DNA of 64,000 nucleotides from Alviniconcha marisindica (taxonomy: Eukaryota > Mollusca > Gastropoda > Provannidae): the NCBI GenBank assembly GCA_018857735.1, contig JABMCL010002167.1, positions 672,501 to 736,500 of the forward strand, in the 5' to 3' direction. Each line of letters opens with the position of its first letter. The first letter of the stretch is position 1. Shown one piece after another: positions 26,742 to 38,560 of this stretch. The notes under the pieces are model-generated. The model did not search any database. It saw only the letters and a program-made list of their open reading frames with translations, and had not been told where the DNA came from. Both the position numbers and the translations under genes were made by a program.

Positions 26742-27300
26742 CTAAGCCTCACCTAACAAACGGCGGCTGTTTTCTCAGATCAGACTCACCTCCATATCAC
26801 ATAGTCTCTAAAACAAAAAATATTCTCACTAATGCTCCCGTCTCTCACATGTTTGAAACATTTGTCCGTGAAAAGAAGCTAAACTTACTTCAAACAAGAC
26901 GATGTCTTCTTCTCTTTCCTCCAGCCTCTGAGTATGGCGGACATCATAACTGAGGCATTCTGGGAAGGAAACGACGTCATGACCCCTTCGCGACCTTGGG
27001 GATCGGCTGTCTGCTGACCTTTGACAGACTGGTATTTGCAGTGATTCAGTAAGGGGAAAAACGCATATCCAAGCATTTGTCGCACATTTGAGAGTGAAAA
27101 TAGAAGCTGCTAACAGACAAAGAAAGACACTTTGTCATATCAGAATGAAAGGAATTAGCAGATTGGGTAAAGTAGGCCCGTAAAGCCGAGTTTTCTTGGC
27201 CCACACGGTCTTCGCGTGACATGCCCACGATGCGTGAAGTGGCCATTTGTTCAAGGGGAGGAATGTGCTCATAATCGGACACACGAGGGGTGGGGCCGGG
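26742..27300 (-). promoter_or_regulatory. Likely 5' UTR and promoter region of the TSC22-like gene
   Basis: Immediately upstream of the ATG the DNA becomes richer in CpG than the surrounding intron-like DNA. An in-frame stop at 26744 shows the coding sequence does not extend further 5' in this frame. On the minus strand the sequence CCCAGAATGC (about 26952-26961) resembles the core of the ZNF143/Staf site found in many animal promoters. No TATA box was identified, and the transcription start is not determined. This is context-based inference. Confidence 0.35.
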
Positions 27301-28830
27301 GCGGTTGCTGGTTGCTGTTGTTGTTGTTTAAATTGTTTATTTTGTTTCGAAAAATGTACAGTGCTATTGGTTTGCTTGCAGTTCCTTTTGCAATCAAAAC
27401 TTTGGCCTTTCTGGCCAAAAGAAAGAAAGACGCGAGGGCCAGTAAACGGAATTCGATCAGTTATCTGAGGATATTGAGCCCCCCTATTATCGCGGCCTAG
27501 ACGTTAGTGCTTAAACACACAACGATGGATAAACACAAAACGTAAAAAGGGTAGTGATTAGTGATTATTATATTTTCCCCTGGCAGTGGCTTGAAAGGTG
27601 TAGTAGCTACACAATGGAGTCAGTCTACCGGCCGAGCCGAGACTACAGTTGCGGGCTGAGGCTCAGTGGTGTCAGTACAGACATTATTCTCTGAGTGTCA
27701 GCTATTGTCAGAGACTGAGAGGGAGAGAGAGCGGCGGGAGAGAAACTCGGAGAACATGACAAATTCGAGAGAGAGGGAGAGAGTCTCAGTAAATAGTGTC
27801 GGCCCTTTCGTTTTAAACGGCTGGTTTGGTTTAAATGTGGTTTTATTTATGAAAGTATCTCATAGTTTTGGTGTGAATGTTGCATCATTTAGGATTAGAA
27901 AAGCATATCATAGTTCTCCGAGCATCAAACTCACAATAAAATAACTTATATAACATGCACTGCCGAAAATTCTCAAGACCGTATCAAGTTCAGGCCGCTG
28001 TGGAGTAAGTTCAGGAAACCGTTCATTAAAATGGTTCTGTTTTATGAACACTGTACGGTCAGTATAGATTCGATGAAAAGGGAAATAAAACAGTGTAGTA
28101 CATGGAAAGTGACTGACTGGGGAAGAGAAAGGAATTAAAAGCAACTGTAACTGGTTCAGTCAAATGTACAATGTGCTTAACCGATCACTGATTTAGCTTA
28201 TCGCAGAATATACGCTGATGTGTGAAGGTGTATGCAGTCACTGACTCTCCCTATAACTCCTGCACTGTGACTAAACATGCATATTCAGTCTTGTGTGGCA
28301 GTTTTTTGTGCTCATTATAAATCATTCATTCATATGTGTGTGAATAATATATGTGTGTGAATTCAATTGTGTGAATAATATATGTAAACAACTAGAACTT
28401 GAGAAGGAAAAAAGCCAACACTTCAGTTTTAAAGCAGTTTTTAACACCCCCCCCCCCCCCCTCCCCCCCCCAGGGAAGTTCAAGTTGGCTGTTAAGTAAT
28501 ACGGCCCGCACACACGACAAAATGATAATGCACAGAACTTGCCATAATGTTCAAGTTTACACTGACTAGCGCGTCGGGAAAGTGATCGGCGGAGATAGGC
28601 CATACGCATAACCTCAGTTGACCGGGTCACAAGGTCATGGCGCATGCATTAACCGAGTTGTCCGGGAAATCGGGGTCAAAACGTGAAACCCGGTAACGGG
28701 GAACAATCATAGTTCAGGAGCTGTGTGAGAGTCGAGGTGGCCGTCCTGGACTGTCCGTCCTAACGAGCCTTCTGGTTTCCGTGGACGTAAAGAATTATTG
28801 CACCGTGCTTCGGCATTGGTCACAACTTGT
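27300..28830. other. No gene confirmed; GA-rich and C-rich tracts
   Basis: A GA-rich stretch (27700-27785) and a C-rich tract (28447-28470). No exon with family signature. From about 28500 the DNA becomes CpG-richer towards the candidate ORF at 28833-29021. Confidence 0.4.
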
Positions 28831-28832
28831 CC

Positions 28833-29021
28833 CTAATATGTCAACTGACATCTGAGGACATTAAGCAACACTTCACCACCACCACGGGGAACAAACTCCA
28901 CAAGACGGCAACCCTTGTTGTTACCACGAACGTGAACTTGATAAGCTAGACCCCCGTCAAAACACAGATGGGAGAGAACCTCGGCGTTCACAACGCGGCG
29001 GCCATTGCGGGCACGGGTCAT
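28833..29021 (-). CDS. Candidate small ORF or first exon, unidentified
   Basis: A 62-codon frame starting ATGACCCGTGCCCGC. The translation has a natural, varied composition (NAEVLSHLCFDGG, YQVHVRGNNKGCRLVEF, VPRGGGEVL) and GC-rich third positions unlike the AT-rich surroundings. It lies in a local CpG-rich stretch. I do not recognise the protein. It could be a complete small protein, a first exon with an unassigned donor near its 3' end, or a piece of an old retrocopy. An overlapping plus-strand frame (28968-29180) looks less protein-like. Confidence 0.3.
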   Translation of the reverse strand: MTRARNGRRVVNAEVLSHLCFDGGLAYQVHVRGNNKGCRLVEFVPRGGGEVLLNVLRCQLTY

Positions 29022-30054
29022 ATATTTATGTCAGTCACGAGATATTTATGTAATGATTTATTTGATCATGAGAGACTGAATGGGGTGAACTTGACTGCAA
29101 CAATACGAACAAAACAAACACGGAGAAAATCACAGCCTAGGTACATGCAGCAGTCTGGGTGTTTACACTACCGTCTGTGACTGAGTCAAGTTAATCGTCA
29201 TGCAAGGGACTGTATCTCCCTCTGGCAGCGAAACATTTTTTGTCAGTCGAGGAACCGGCGTGGGGAGGACCGTGACAAGGCCTACTGACTAGCCTTTTGA
29301 AAACAGTTTTTTTCCAGCATGAATACTATGCAGAATAAATCAAAATCGAAACATGAATAAAATTAGTCTTCTCATGAGTCGAAAATGGCCAGTTTGACCG
29401 AGGCCGGTGAAACTAGACGAATTTCAAACTTAGTGGCATATTTCTCATTAGCTGGCATGACGGATTCTGTTAAAAATGAGTGGACATATTCTGTTTTCAC
29501 ATTGAGTTTCAGGTTTTGATATAGAATATTGTACTGAATTCTTTTAACTCGTGTTATTCTTCTTCTCAGTTTTTTCTTTTTTTTCTTTTTTAATTGGGGG
29601 GGGGGGGGGGGAGAGTATTTCAGGTCAGTTGTATATTATGCCCGTGATCTTGCCCTTTTTTTGGGGGGGGGGGGGGCGTCACGGCTGAGTGCGAAAATTT
29701 GGACCCGGCCCTCCCCGACGGCTTTCAGTCAACTTTCATCTCATCGTCATCATACTGTCAAGTTTTTAAGTTATATATATAGTAACTACTATTTTTGGGA
29801 AGAGCTCATGAGGACTGAGACCGTTGTTTGCTCTGTCTCTCTCATGGTATATATTAACTTATCAGATTAAGTTCATGTTTACTTTATGACCTTTTGTCAG
29901 CAAGCTTGTGTAGGTTTCAGTGTCAGTCATTGTAGCCCAGTACCTCAGTGCCGCGATTAAAATTTCCCCCAAAGAAGGCCGAGGCCGAAATACTGGGGAC
30001 ATTTTAACCCATCTTGTTAATCTTTTACTTCACTGTGTGTGTCAGTGTGTGCCA

Positions 30055-30086
<32 letters not shown>

Positions 30087-30260
30087 TCGCTGCCCACTCT
30101 TAACGCAGGGGTCATTCTGTTGGTGACGGTGAAGGGAGTGATTCTGGTGGTGGTGACAGAGTAGCGATAGGTATATGATCTCCCTCTTACCCCCATCTCC
30201 ACTGATATCTCTCTACCCCCCCCCCCACCCCCCACCCCCCAACACACACACACACACACC
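29022..30260. other. No gene seen; G runs and a TG microsatellite
   Basis: CpG-bearing but without a supportable exon. Contains G runs at 29597-29611 and 29661-29676, a (TG)n at 30056-30084, and C/CA-rich text at 30207-30260. Confidence 0.4.
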
Positions 30261-30261
30261 C

Positions 30262-30512
30262 CATAAACCTTATGGTTTTTGTGGACGTTAAGCACCACCC
30301 GTTTATTTACTTAATGGGAGAGCAGAGCTCAGGGGGCGTGTGAAAGTCACGTCGAACTAGCCGTCCCGGCGGCCTCCCCGTCCCTAACTGAACAGTAGTC
30401 ACCCGTCCCTAATAAGCCTTATGGTTTCTGTGGACGTTAAGCACCGTGTTCAGTCACTTACTTACCTAATAGCCCTTACTGCGGTCTCTGTGGTCGTAAA
30501 CAACATTGAACG
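30262..30512. mobile_element. Three fragments of one dispersed repeat
   Basis: 'cttatggtttttgtggacgttaagcacc' type text occurs near 30267, again near 30418 (cttatggtttctgtggacgttaagcacc), and in a weaker form near 30475 (ccttactgcggtctctgtggtcgtaaac). A fourth relative lies at 28766-28795. 'ccgtccctaa' precedes two of them. They look like ends of a repeated element inserted or duplicated several times; class unknown. Confidence 0.55.
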
Positions 30513-30681
30513 AGAACTGGCGGCGTGTTCACTATCCTCAGGTAATTACTGAGACCCACGAACGGCTGTGACACGGGCACCGTGATTTTCACCAGCTGAA
30601 CCATTCCCTCAGGCGTTGCCAGATCGTCACTGACTCAGCCACTGCGGAGCAGCCTCGACTTTCTACTCGAATTAGAAGCAT

Positions 30682-31790
30682 AATCAGCGGGGCATTTTAA
30701 GCACACCAGTATGATCGGCGGGGCATTTTAAAGCACACTATGATCGGCGGGGCATTTTAAAGTACACTATGATCGGCGGGGCATTTTAAAGTACACTATG
30801 ATCGGCGGGGCATTTTAAAGTACACTATGATCGGCGGGGCATTTTAAAGCACACTATGATCGGCGGGGCATTTTAAGCACACTATGATCGGCGGGGCATT
30901 TTAAGCACACTATGATCGGCGGGGCATTTCAAAGCACTCGGCTGTGATCAGCGGGGCATTTTAAAGCACACTATGATCGGCGGGGCATTTCTGGCAAAGC
31001 AAACTATGATCTGCGGGGCATTTTAAAGTACACTATGATCGACGGGGCATTTTAAAGTACACTATGATCGGCGGGGCATTTTAAAGTACACTATGATCGG
31101 CGGGGCATTTTAAAGCACACTATGATCGGCGGGGCATTTTAAGCACACTATGATCGGCGGGGCATTTTAAGCACACTATGATCGGCGGGGCATTTCAAAG
31201 CACTCGGCTGTGATCAGCGGGGCATTTTAAAGCACACTATGATCGGCGGGGCATTTCTGGCAAAGCAAACTATGATCTGCGGGGCATTTTAAAGTACACT
31301 ATGATCGGCGGGGCATCAGTTTTAAAGTACACTATGATCGGCGGGGCATCAGTTTTAAAGTACACTATGATGGGCGGGGCATTTTAAAGCACACCATGAA
31401 CTGTGGGACATTTCCGGCAAAGCAGACTTTGATCGGCGGCGGGGCATTTCCGTAAAGCGGCACACAATGATCGGCCCTGGCATTTCAAAGCAAACTATGA
31501 TCGGCGGCGGGGCATTTCAAAGCACACTATGATCGGCGGGGCATTTCAAAGCAACTATGATCCTTAAAGTTGATCGGCGGCGGGGCATTTCAAAGCACAC
31601 TATGATCGGCGGGGTATTTCAAAGCACACTATGATCGGCGGGGCATTTCAAAGCACACTATGATCGGCGGGGCATTTCAAAGCAAACTATGATCGGCGGC
31701 GGGGCATTTCAAAGCACACTATGATCGGCGGGGCATTTCAAAGCAAACTATGATCGGCGGGGTACTTCAAAGCAAACTATACCCGATTCC
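30682..31790. repeat. 29-bp tandem satellite with 266-bp higher-order duplication
   Basis: About 35 copies of tatgatcggcggggcatttt + aaagcacac, with sub-variants (aagcacac, aaagtacac, ttcaaagcacac, gatcggcggcggggc). A distinctive run of variant units (aaagcactcggctgtgatcag, then ctggcaaagcaaac) at 30931-31010 is repeated at 31197-31276, exactly 266 bp later. Blocks of units were therefore copied together. The unit is CpG-rich in an AT-rich region. Confidence 0.95.
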
Positions 31791-31877
31791 GAGTTTGTAT
31801 TTTGACCAGTATCTCCGACCCGTAGTGTTGGACAAACCTGTTTGAACCTTTCGCAAGGCAAGTTCTGAGTCCTTCAA

Positions 31878-31917
31878 CCCATTCACTGCCGCCCAGCCTA
31901 TAGAATTGTCGGGTTCA

Positions 31918-31976
<59 letters not shown>

Positions 31977-32161
31977 CCAAACGGATTCGGTATTTCCGGG
32001 TCCATCTACTTTCAATACTGTGCCTTGTCGGTGATCGAAATCCTTTCACATGCTAAAGTGAGAAAGGGAGGATCGTAGAGAGGAAATGGCGAGGCAGATT
32101 TCAAACTTTTGATTTACACTTTTATTGGTCGTTTTCAAGTGACATCGTGGCAGTGAAAGGA
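31878..32161. mobile_element. MITE copy A, piggyBac-type (TTAA target)
   Basis: Begins CCCATTCACTGCC and ends GGCAGTGAAAGGA, flanked by TCAA on the left and TTAA on the right. Internal text (ctactttcaatactgtg, aaatcctttcacatgc, cttttattggtcgttttcaagtgacatc) matches copies B (41273-41484) and C (43471-43691). A (CA)n microsatellite (31919-31974) has expanded inside it. Non-autonomous: no transposase frame. Confidence 0.8.
31919..31974. repeat. (CA)n microsatellite inside MITE copy A
   Basis: Uninterrupted CA dinucleotides absent from the other two copies of the element, so the expansion postdates its insertion or is specific to this copy. Confidence 0.95.
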
Positions 32162-32169
32162 TTAAGCTA

Positions 32170-32690
32170 GTTCCTTTAAAGAAACTAGCCTTCTTAAAAC
32201 GTGTTGCTCCCACGGAACCGACTGGTAAAAAGAAGCTGTCCTGCTAAAAACGTAAAGGAACTAGCCTTGATGAAGTATGTTTTTGTGTGAACAGGTACTA
32301 AGAAGAGATAAAAATAAACGCGTAAAAGGAATTTAGTATATCCGCCTTCCTTCGCCTTTGTCATCTGAGCTTTAAATATAGGATAAGACTATTGTCCGTG
32401 CTAAAATCATACATGGGAATTCGTTTCTTGTTAAAGCTCTTTTTAAAGGACAGCTGACTTCAAACACACCTCTTCCGCCACCGCCTCTCCGTAATATTCA
32501 TATATCTGTCTATCTGCCTTCGAGGCAGCTGATACTGTGTATGTTGTAGGCAAACAACGAAGGATGGCTGAATGAGGATGCTTTTGGTTTGGTTCGGTTT
32601 GATGTTCGTTGATATATATGTATGCATAGTGTATTCATTGTATAGGCTTGCATCTCGGAAGATCTGAAGTGTTGAGAAGCTTGAGACACT
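32170..32690. other. No gene seen
   Basis: AT-rich DNA without a supportable exon; short internal repeats of 'aactagcctt' (32178, 32259, later 33026) only. Confidence 0.4.
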
Positions 32691-32699
32691 ACCTGCGGG

Positions 32700-33172
32700 C
32701 ACAAAGCCAATGACATCACACCATCGATCGCCTGGAGGCGCGGAAAGACGAAGCGCAAGACGATCTTCCGTGAAAGGACGAGAGAGGGCCATCGTCAATC
32801 AGACGAACATTGGAACCGCTCCAAAGGCAGCGTCGGGGAAACTTCTGAGACGGGGTGGAGCGCATATGGGTTTTTCCCGAGCGCATAGATATCATCTTGA
32901 ACTGAACTGAACTTAGGATTGTTTCTTTCTGTAGTTTGTGTTGTGATATTGTACAGCGACGCCGTGAGCTTGTCATTTTTTTACGGAGTACAGCGCTGTA
33001 AAAGAGTTAGTCATATGATTCTAACTAGCCTTCTTAAACAAAATAACCACGACAAGAAAAAAAGACAGTCAGATCTATGAAATAGTTGTTCACCGGGATT
33101 ATTAGATCTGACACGGTTAACCGGCCGCTGATTTTTGCGCTTTATAAATGCTTTACTTATTATTATGATCAG
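32700..33172 (+). mobile_element. Probable retroelement 3' ends (SINE/LINE-like)
   Basis: A CpG-rich block (32720-32890) ends in a short gaactgaactgaact tail (32896-32910), typical of a SINE 3' end. Further on, 'attgtacagcg...gtgagctt' (32948-32972) and 'gcgctttataaatgc' followed by tattattat (33137-33165) match 62185-62255, where 'gtacagcgcagtgagttt' is followed by 'gtgctttataag' and an (ATT)n tail. So at least one retroelement family has two copies in the window. Boundaries are uncertain. Confidence 0.45.
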
Positions 33173-33179
33173 GTTCAAT

Positions 33180-34107
33180 CATGCAAAGCCGAAATGTTAT
33201 ATTAATATGACTGCTCTTCGTCATTGTTTTTGTGAAATTTTCTATTTTCATAGATAAAACGTTGCCCAAACTGGATACTTTTGTATCCCTTGAACTAAAA
33301 CACTTTTTTTTTTTTTTTCAACACTGTCACCTGTTTCTGATAATCCTGAAGCTGGAGTGTAGCTGTGGTGGCAGGTAACAATGCACTTGTATGCACGGCA
33401 GTGTGTACAGATGAGGGGAAAGAGCTGCACACACAACAACCCTCTCACCCAACAGTTGTGAACTGCAGGGTTTTAGCGGAGGAATGCCAACAAACAAACA
33501 AACTAATAAACAAACCTGCTACAGTTTTCAAAAAACACTGGTAACAAGAAAAGTGAGACCTTCACGAAAAGTTTTATTTCACCCAGTGCAAAATGTTGCA
33601 CAGGTATAAACAATGTTTCAACACACAGATATCCAATCGAGCACGCCACACACAAACTTGTTCCATTCAACATCAGGTACTTATATTACACTGGGGGGGA
33701 AAATAAATAAACAAAGAAATAAATCCCTCCTCTTTCTAATGGACGGATGCAAATTGTTTGAACTGCAATAACTCTCCCTCCTCCTTTGAAAGCCAAAGTT
33801 GACATTTTGTGAGACCCACAATTATATACATAGCTCTGAAGAGAACATCTGAATTGGATCAGGTACAGGCTATACAATTCACAGACATGGGGGGTTGGGG
33901 GTGGGTGATGGGGGGGGGGGGGGGGGGGGGAGAGGGGTGTGTGTGTGTGTGTAGAGGTGGAATGCAGAATTGTATTAATGGTGCGAACCTTCTATTTATT
34001 TCTAATCTGGCCTCTCTTGTGGGTCAGTTCAACAATCCAGTCCTATGTGATCACCACAGGACAAGGCGGTGCATATTCTAGTTGAATTTCCCTTCTTCTT
34101 CTACTTT

Positions 34108-34143
<36 letters not shown>

Positions 34144-36520
34144 CCCACACCCCCCTCTCCCTCCAAACACTGAGGTATTCAAATAAATGTAGACTTGATG
34201 GCAAGAGAATTGGCCAAGTTATAACGTAATATTAATATGTTCATACCTGCACCGCCTAGTCCTACTGAATTGCAAACTATTTTTTGATTTTACACAGAGA
34301 ACCAAACCTATGAGGTATTCATCAATGAAGAATTGGTCCTTGAGGCATTTCACAGCACTGAAAATGTTCACACAAACAGATGAATACATGAAAACACATA
34401 CACACTGAAACAATCACCCATACATGAGAGATTCTGATCTGGTGTCTGCAATCCTGAACACACAGATGTCTTCACGATACTAAATGGGCACCCGTGAACT
34501 GAATGAATAAATTAACAAACAAAAGGAGAGAAGAAAAGAAAAAGAAAAAATCCAATGAAACAAAAACATGTTGACGCATGAAAATATTACTGAATGAATT
34601 TGATGACGGACAGAGGCAGAATAAATAAGCAACAAAATCGGACCAAATATGCAAATGATTCACACTAAAAATCAGAGGCTCCTGTGACTTAAAAATGGTT
34701 TAGTGGTCATTAAAAATGGAATGACGGTAAAAGCTTGATAATGCTAATGCTGAGTTTTCTAAAATCTCATTTAAACAACATTCAAGAAAATGCCAACATT
34801 TTGGCCCAGGCATACACAATGCACAATGCAATGCATCAGGTATCTCCTTTAAATGAATGCAAAAAGTTACTTTAAAAATTATGTTTCTGATTTATTCTTC
34901 GCATATATGTAACAATGCTAAAAAGGTCAAACTCAACTAGATAAGAATTTCAGTGTCATCTTTTTTCTTTTCTTTTTTTTGCTCTGGTGACCTTCAAATT
35001 TGATCAAGGTCACCAAAAAGAGATTTAAGAAAGTGTTAACGCCTTAACCCCATCAAATAAAGCCAAGGTCACAGAAAACAGTATGAATGGCTGAAGCTCA
35101 GCAAGTACCATCATAAAGCATAGTTTCATGATATACTCATGCTTAGTCCAAGAAATCACAACATGAATTATTTTTGCTATGATCGGCCAGCCTAAAACTA
35201 ATATTTACATAGGCTTGCACCTTTTTGCATGAGTGAATGAGCATTTAGTAAACAGGAAAATGATAACAGATGCTAAAAGTATGTTTATTAGTGGTGGGTA
35301 AAATGTCACTAAAAAGCAGTAAGATCCAGTGCGATTCTGTGACTGTGCAATTAGCGGTTGCTCCCTGTTAAAACTTTGCACCTGCTTTCATTTCCATGTG
35401 TACACAATCATTAGTCTTCACTACGGCCGACAGCAAGAGTCAAAGTCCTGCAAAGTAGAATTGTTACAAACACACATTTCATGCACACGTGTACACAGCA
35501 GTTTGTCTTTGGCATGATTGGCAGCAAGAATCAAAGATACAGGACAAAAAATTACTATAAACATATTTTGCACACAGATGTATGAAACAGTTTCATCTTT
35601 GGCATGACAGGTAGCAAGAACACAAGAATCAATGACACAGAATTGTTATAAACACACATACATACGCACACCAAGCACCCCCACGCCCCCTCCCTCTTTC
35701 TCATGCAAAAGGAAGAGGTGGAGAGGATTCATTATAATTTATAAGCTGTAAAACTGTAAAATTGAATCTTTTACTCAAACATGATAATATATATGAAAAT
35801 GTGACACATGATTCATATTAAAAACACACACACATTAAGCTGAACATTAGCAATCAAACATGCAGTCTGAAGACATTGGCTACAAATCGTGCACATGCAG
35901 ATACAAGTATATGTATATATATATATAAATTATAATACAGCTAATCCTAAAATGACGGAATTGAGGAGAAAAAAACAACAAAAAACAAAAAAACATGAGC
36001 ATCTCCTCAAATTGAATTTTTTTTTATCTTAAAAAAATTCAAGCAAGTATAATAGCTGCAATCCAAGGGCCACTTTAATTCTGTTTCAAGAATTTAAAAT
36101 GTTAAGTAATAAAAGCAATGAGTCAGCAAAAAACAACAAAAACAGCCTACAAAAATAAAAATAACATGGAAAGGGGGAGGTGAGAAGGGGGAGGGAGGGA
36201 GGGAGAGAATTCCGTTCAACGCGACGCGCACAATGAGTTAGCAGCTCACCAGCAAAGTAAAAAGAGATCACCCCACCAAAGGAATTGCTCCAGTCATCCA
36301 AACTCTACTGTTAATGCACTGAGGCCCTGTTTCCAGTGATAATGTACGAGAAAACGATAAAAGTTTGTTACTTGATACGTAATGAACGGTCAACTGCCAC
36401 GGTCATTTCAATGGGAAATGATAGAAGTGGTTGATGACACAATCATGTAATGAAAGGAAAAACAACAAAAAACCGAGGCACAGTCTCAAAATCATGAACA
36501 ACTATTTTTCTGTCAAAACT
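33180..36520. other. No gene seen; AT-rich DNA with long G and C runs
   Basis: Contains a T run (33304-33318), a G run followed by TG repeats (33910-33952), a 31-bp C run (34110-34140) and short AT microsatellites. A ~110-bp segment around 35425-35660 ('gcaagaatcaaagatacag...', 'aaacacacat') is present about three times in diverged form. No exon or RNA gene could be supported. The minus-strand frame at 36086-36301 has an attractive start (DDWSNSFGGVISFYF) but no splice or family support. Confidence 0.4.
34110..34140. repeat. C homopolymer, 31 bp
   Basis: Longest single-base run in the window; followed by tccccc and CA-rich text. Confidence 0.9.
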
Positions 36521-36527
36521 GATGATT

Positions 36528-37560
36528 GTCAAGTCAGCTTGGTCAGACTGAGGATGTCAAGTCAGCTTAGTCAGACTGAGGATGTCAAATCCGCTTGGTC
36601 AGACTGAGGATGTCAAGTCAGCTTGGTCAGACTGAAGCTTGGTCAGACTGAGGATGTCAAGTCAGCTTGGTCAGACTGAGGATGTCAAGTCAGCTTGGTC
36701 AGACTGAAGCTTGGTCAGACTGAGGATGTCAAGTCAGCTTGGTCAGACTGAAGCTTGGTCAGACTGAGGATGTCAAGTCAGCTTGGTCAGACTGAGGATG
36801 TCAAGTCAGCTTGGTCAGACTGAGGATGTCAGGTCAGCTTAGTCAGACTGAGGATGTCAAGTCAGCTTGGTCAGACTGAGGATGTCAAGTCAGCTTGGTC
36901 AGACTGAGGATGTCAGGTCAGCTTAGTCAGACTGAAGCTTGGTCAGACTGAGGATGTCAAGTCAGCTTAGTCAGACTGAAGCTTAGTCAGACTGAGGATG
37001 TCAGGTCAGCTTAGTCAGACTGAAGCTTAGTCAGACTGAGGATGTCAAGTCAGCTTAGTCAGACTGAAGCTTAGTCAGACTGAGGATGTCAGGTCAGCTT
37101 AGTCAGACTGAAGCTTAGTCAGACTGAGGATGTCAGGTCAGCTTAGTCAGACTGAAGCTTAGTCAGACTGAGGATGTCAGGTCAGCTTAGTCAGACTGAA
37201 GCTTAGTCAGACTGAGGATGTCAAGTCAGCTTAGTCAGACTGAAGCTTGTCAGACTGAGGATGTCAAGTCAGCTTAGTCAGACTGAAGCTTGGTCAGACT
37301 GAGGATGTCAAGTCAGCTTAGTCAGACTGAAGCTTAGGGCAGACTGAGGATGTCAAGTCAGCTTAGTCAGACTGAAGCTTAGTCAGACTGAGGATGTCAC
37401 GTCAGCTTAGTCAGACTGAAGCTTAGTCAGACTGAGGATGTCAAGTCAGCTTAGTCAGACTGAAGCTTAGTCAGACTGAGGATGTCAAGTCAGCTTAGAC
37501 CGAGAATGTCAAGTCAGCGTAGTCAGACTGACAATGGTTAAGTCAGCTTTGCGGATTGTC
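36528..37560. repeat. Tandem array alternating 28-bp and 44-bp units
   Basis: The 28-bp unit is gcttggtcagactgaggatg + tcaagtca; in most later copies a 16-bp extra block (aagcttagtcagactg) is inserted to make a 44-bp unit. The left third is mainly 'cttggtcag', the right two thirds 'cttagtcag', so subtypes have spread locally. Each unit contains two copies of gtcagactga, making an internal half-repeat. Confidence 0.95.
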
Positions 37561-38560
37561 AAGTCAACTTTGTCAGGCCCAGCTTTATGTCACCAGCCAC
37601 AACAGCTGAAGGCTCCTGTGTCAAGCCTTTCATCTGCAACAGCATGTGCAGCCCACAGCCTTAAAGGCTCCTATGCCCAGTGTTATGTCATCAGCCGCAG
37701 CAGATGAAGGCTCCTGGGTCAAGCCTTTCATCTGCAACATCTGCAGCCCACGGCCTTTAAGGCTCTGAAGTCCAGTCAGAACAATCTCTAGCCGAACCAA
37801 GCCTCCCAAATTTTCAGTGTTTTTTTCCACACAGCCTGCACAGCCAAAAAGCTCTGGAATCAAGCCTTCCAGCCTTAGAGGCTCCTTTACGTCATCAGTC
37901 GCAACAGCTGGAGGCTCCGGAGTCGAGCCTTTCATCTGCAACAGCATATTCAGCCCACAGCTTTAAAGTCCAGTCAGAACAATCTCTAGCCGAACCAAGC
38001 CTTCCAAATTTTCAGTTTTTTTTTTTTTTTTCAAACAGAAGGCACAGCTTTGGAGTCGAGCCTTTCAATGTTTCATCTACAGCAGCATATTCAGTCCACA
38101 GCCACAAATCTCCTAAGCCCAGTCTCAAGCCGTCAGTCAGAACAGTTTCTAGCCGAGTCAAGCCTTTCAAAGTGTCAGTGTTTTTTCTCTCTCTCTCTCT
38201 CTCTCTCCCCACACAGCAGGCACAGCCAAAAAGCTCTGGAGTGAAGCCATTCATCTACACATGCCATCCTGCCTACAGCCATAAAGGCTCCTAACCCCAA
38301 CCGTAACTCACTCCGCCCCAGCACCCGGCTCAGAGTCAGGCACTGCGGAACAGTCTTGTCTGTCTGCGCCCGGCTCAGAGTCAGGCACTGCGGAACAGTC
38401 TTGTCTGTCTGCACCCGGCTCAGAGTCGGGCACAGAAGCTGGTTTCATCAAACTGGTTTTAGAAGCCGCGAACAACGCACACTTATGAAAGAACTACAAC
38501 TCACTACCTTCAGCTGTTCCCAGGTGCCACAATCACAGCGAATTTGGCTGAATTTCTCCT
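37560..38560. repeat. Degenerate repeat block, 'tcaagcctttca' family (part 1)
   Basis: Phrases such as 'caagcctttcatctgcaacag', 'cagcccacagcc', 'ccaaaaagctctgga' and 'tcatcagccgcaacag' recur at irregular 90-170 bp spacing. A (TC)n run sits at 38185-38207. A 47-bp unit (cggctcagagtcaggcactg + cggaacagtcttgtctgtctg) is tandem at about 38326-38430. It lies downstream of the coiled-coil gene's stop codon and might be transcribed as 3' UTR, but no poly(A) signal was seen. Confidence 0.7.

Noticed and set aside
32710..32976. Overlapping 66- and 86-codon ORFs on opposite strands
   Set aside because: The block ends in a gaact tail and looks like a retroelement 3' portion; Arg/Ser-rich translations are typical of GC-rich repeat DNA and not of a host gene.
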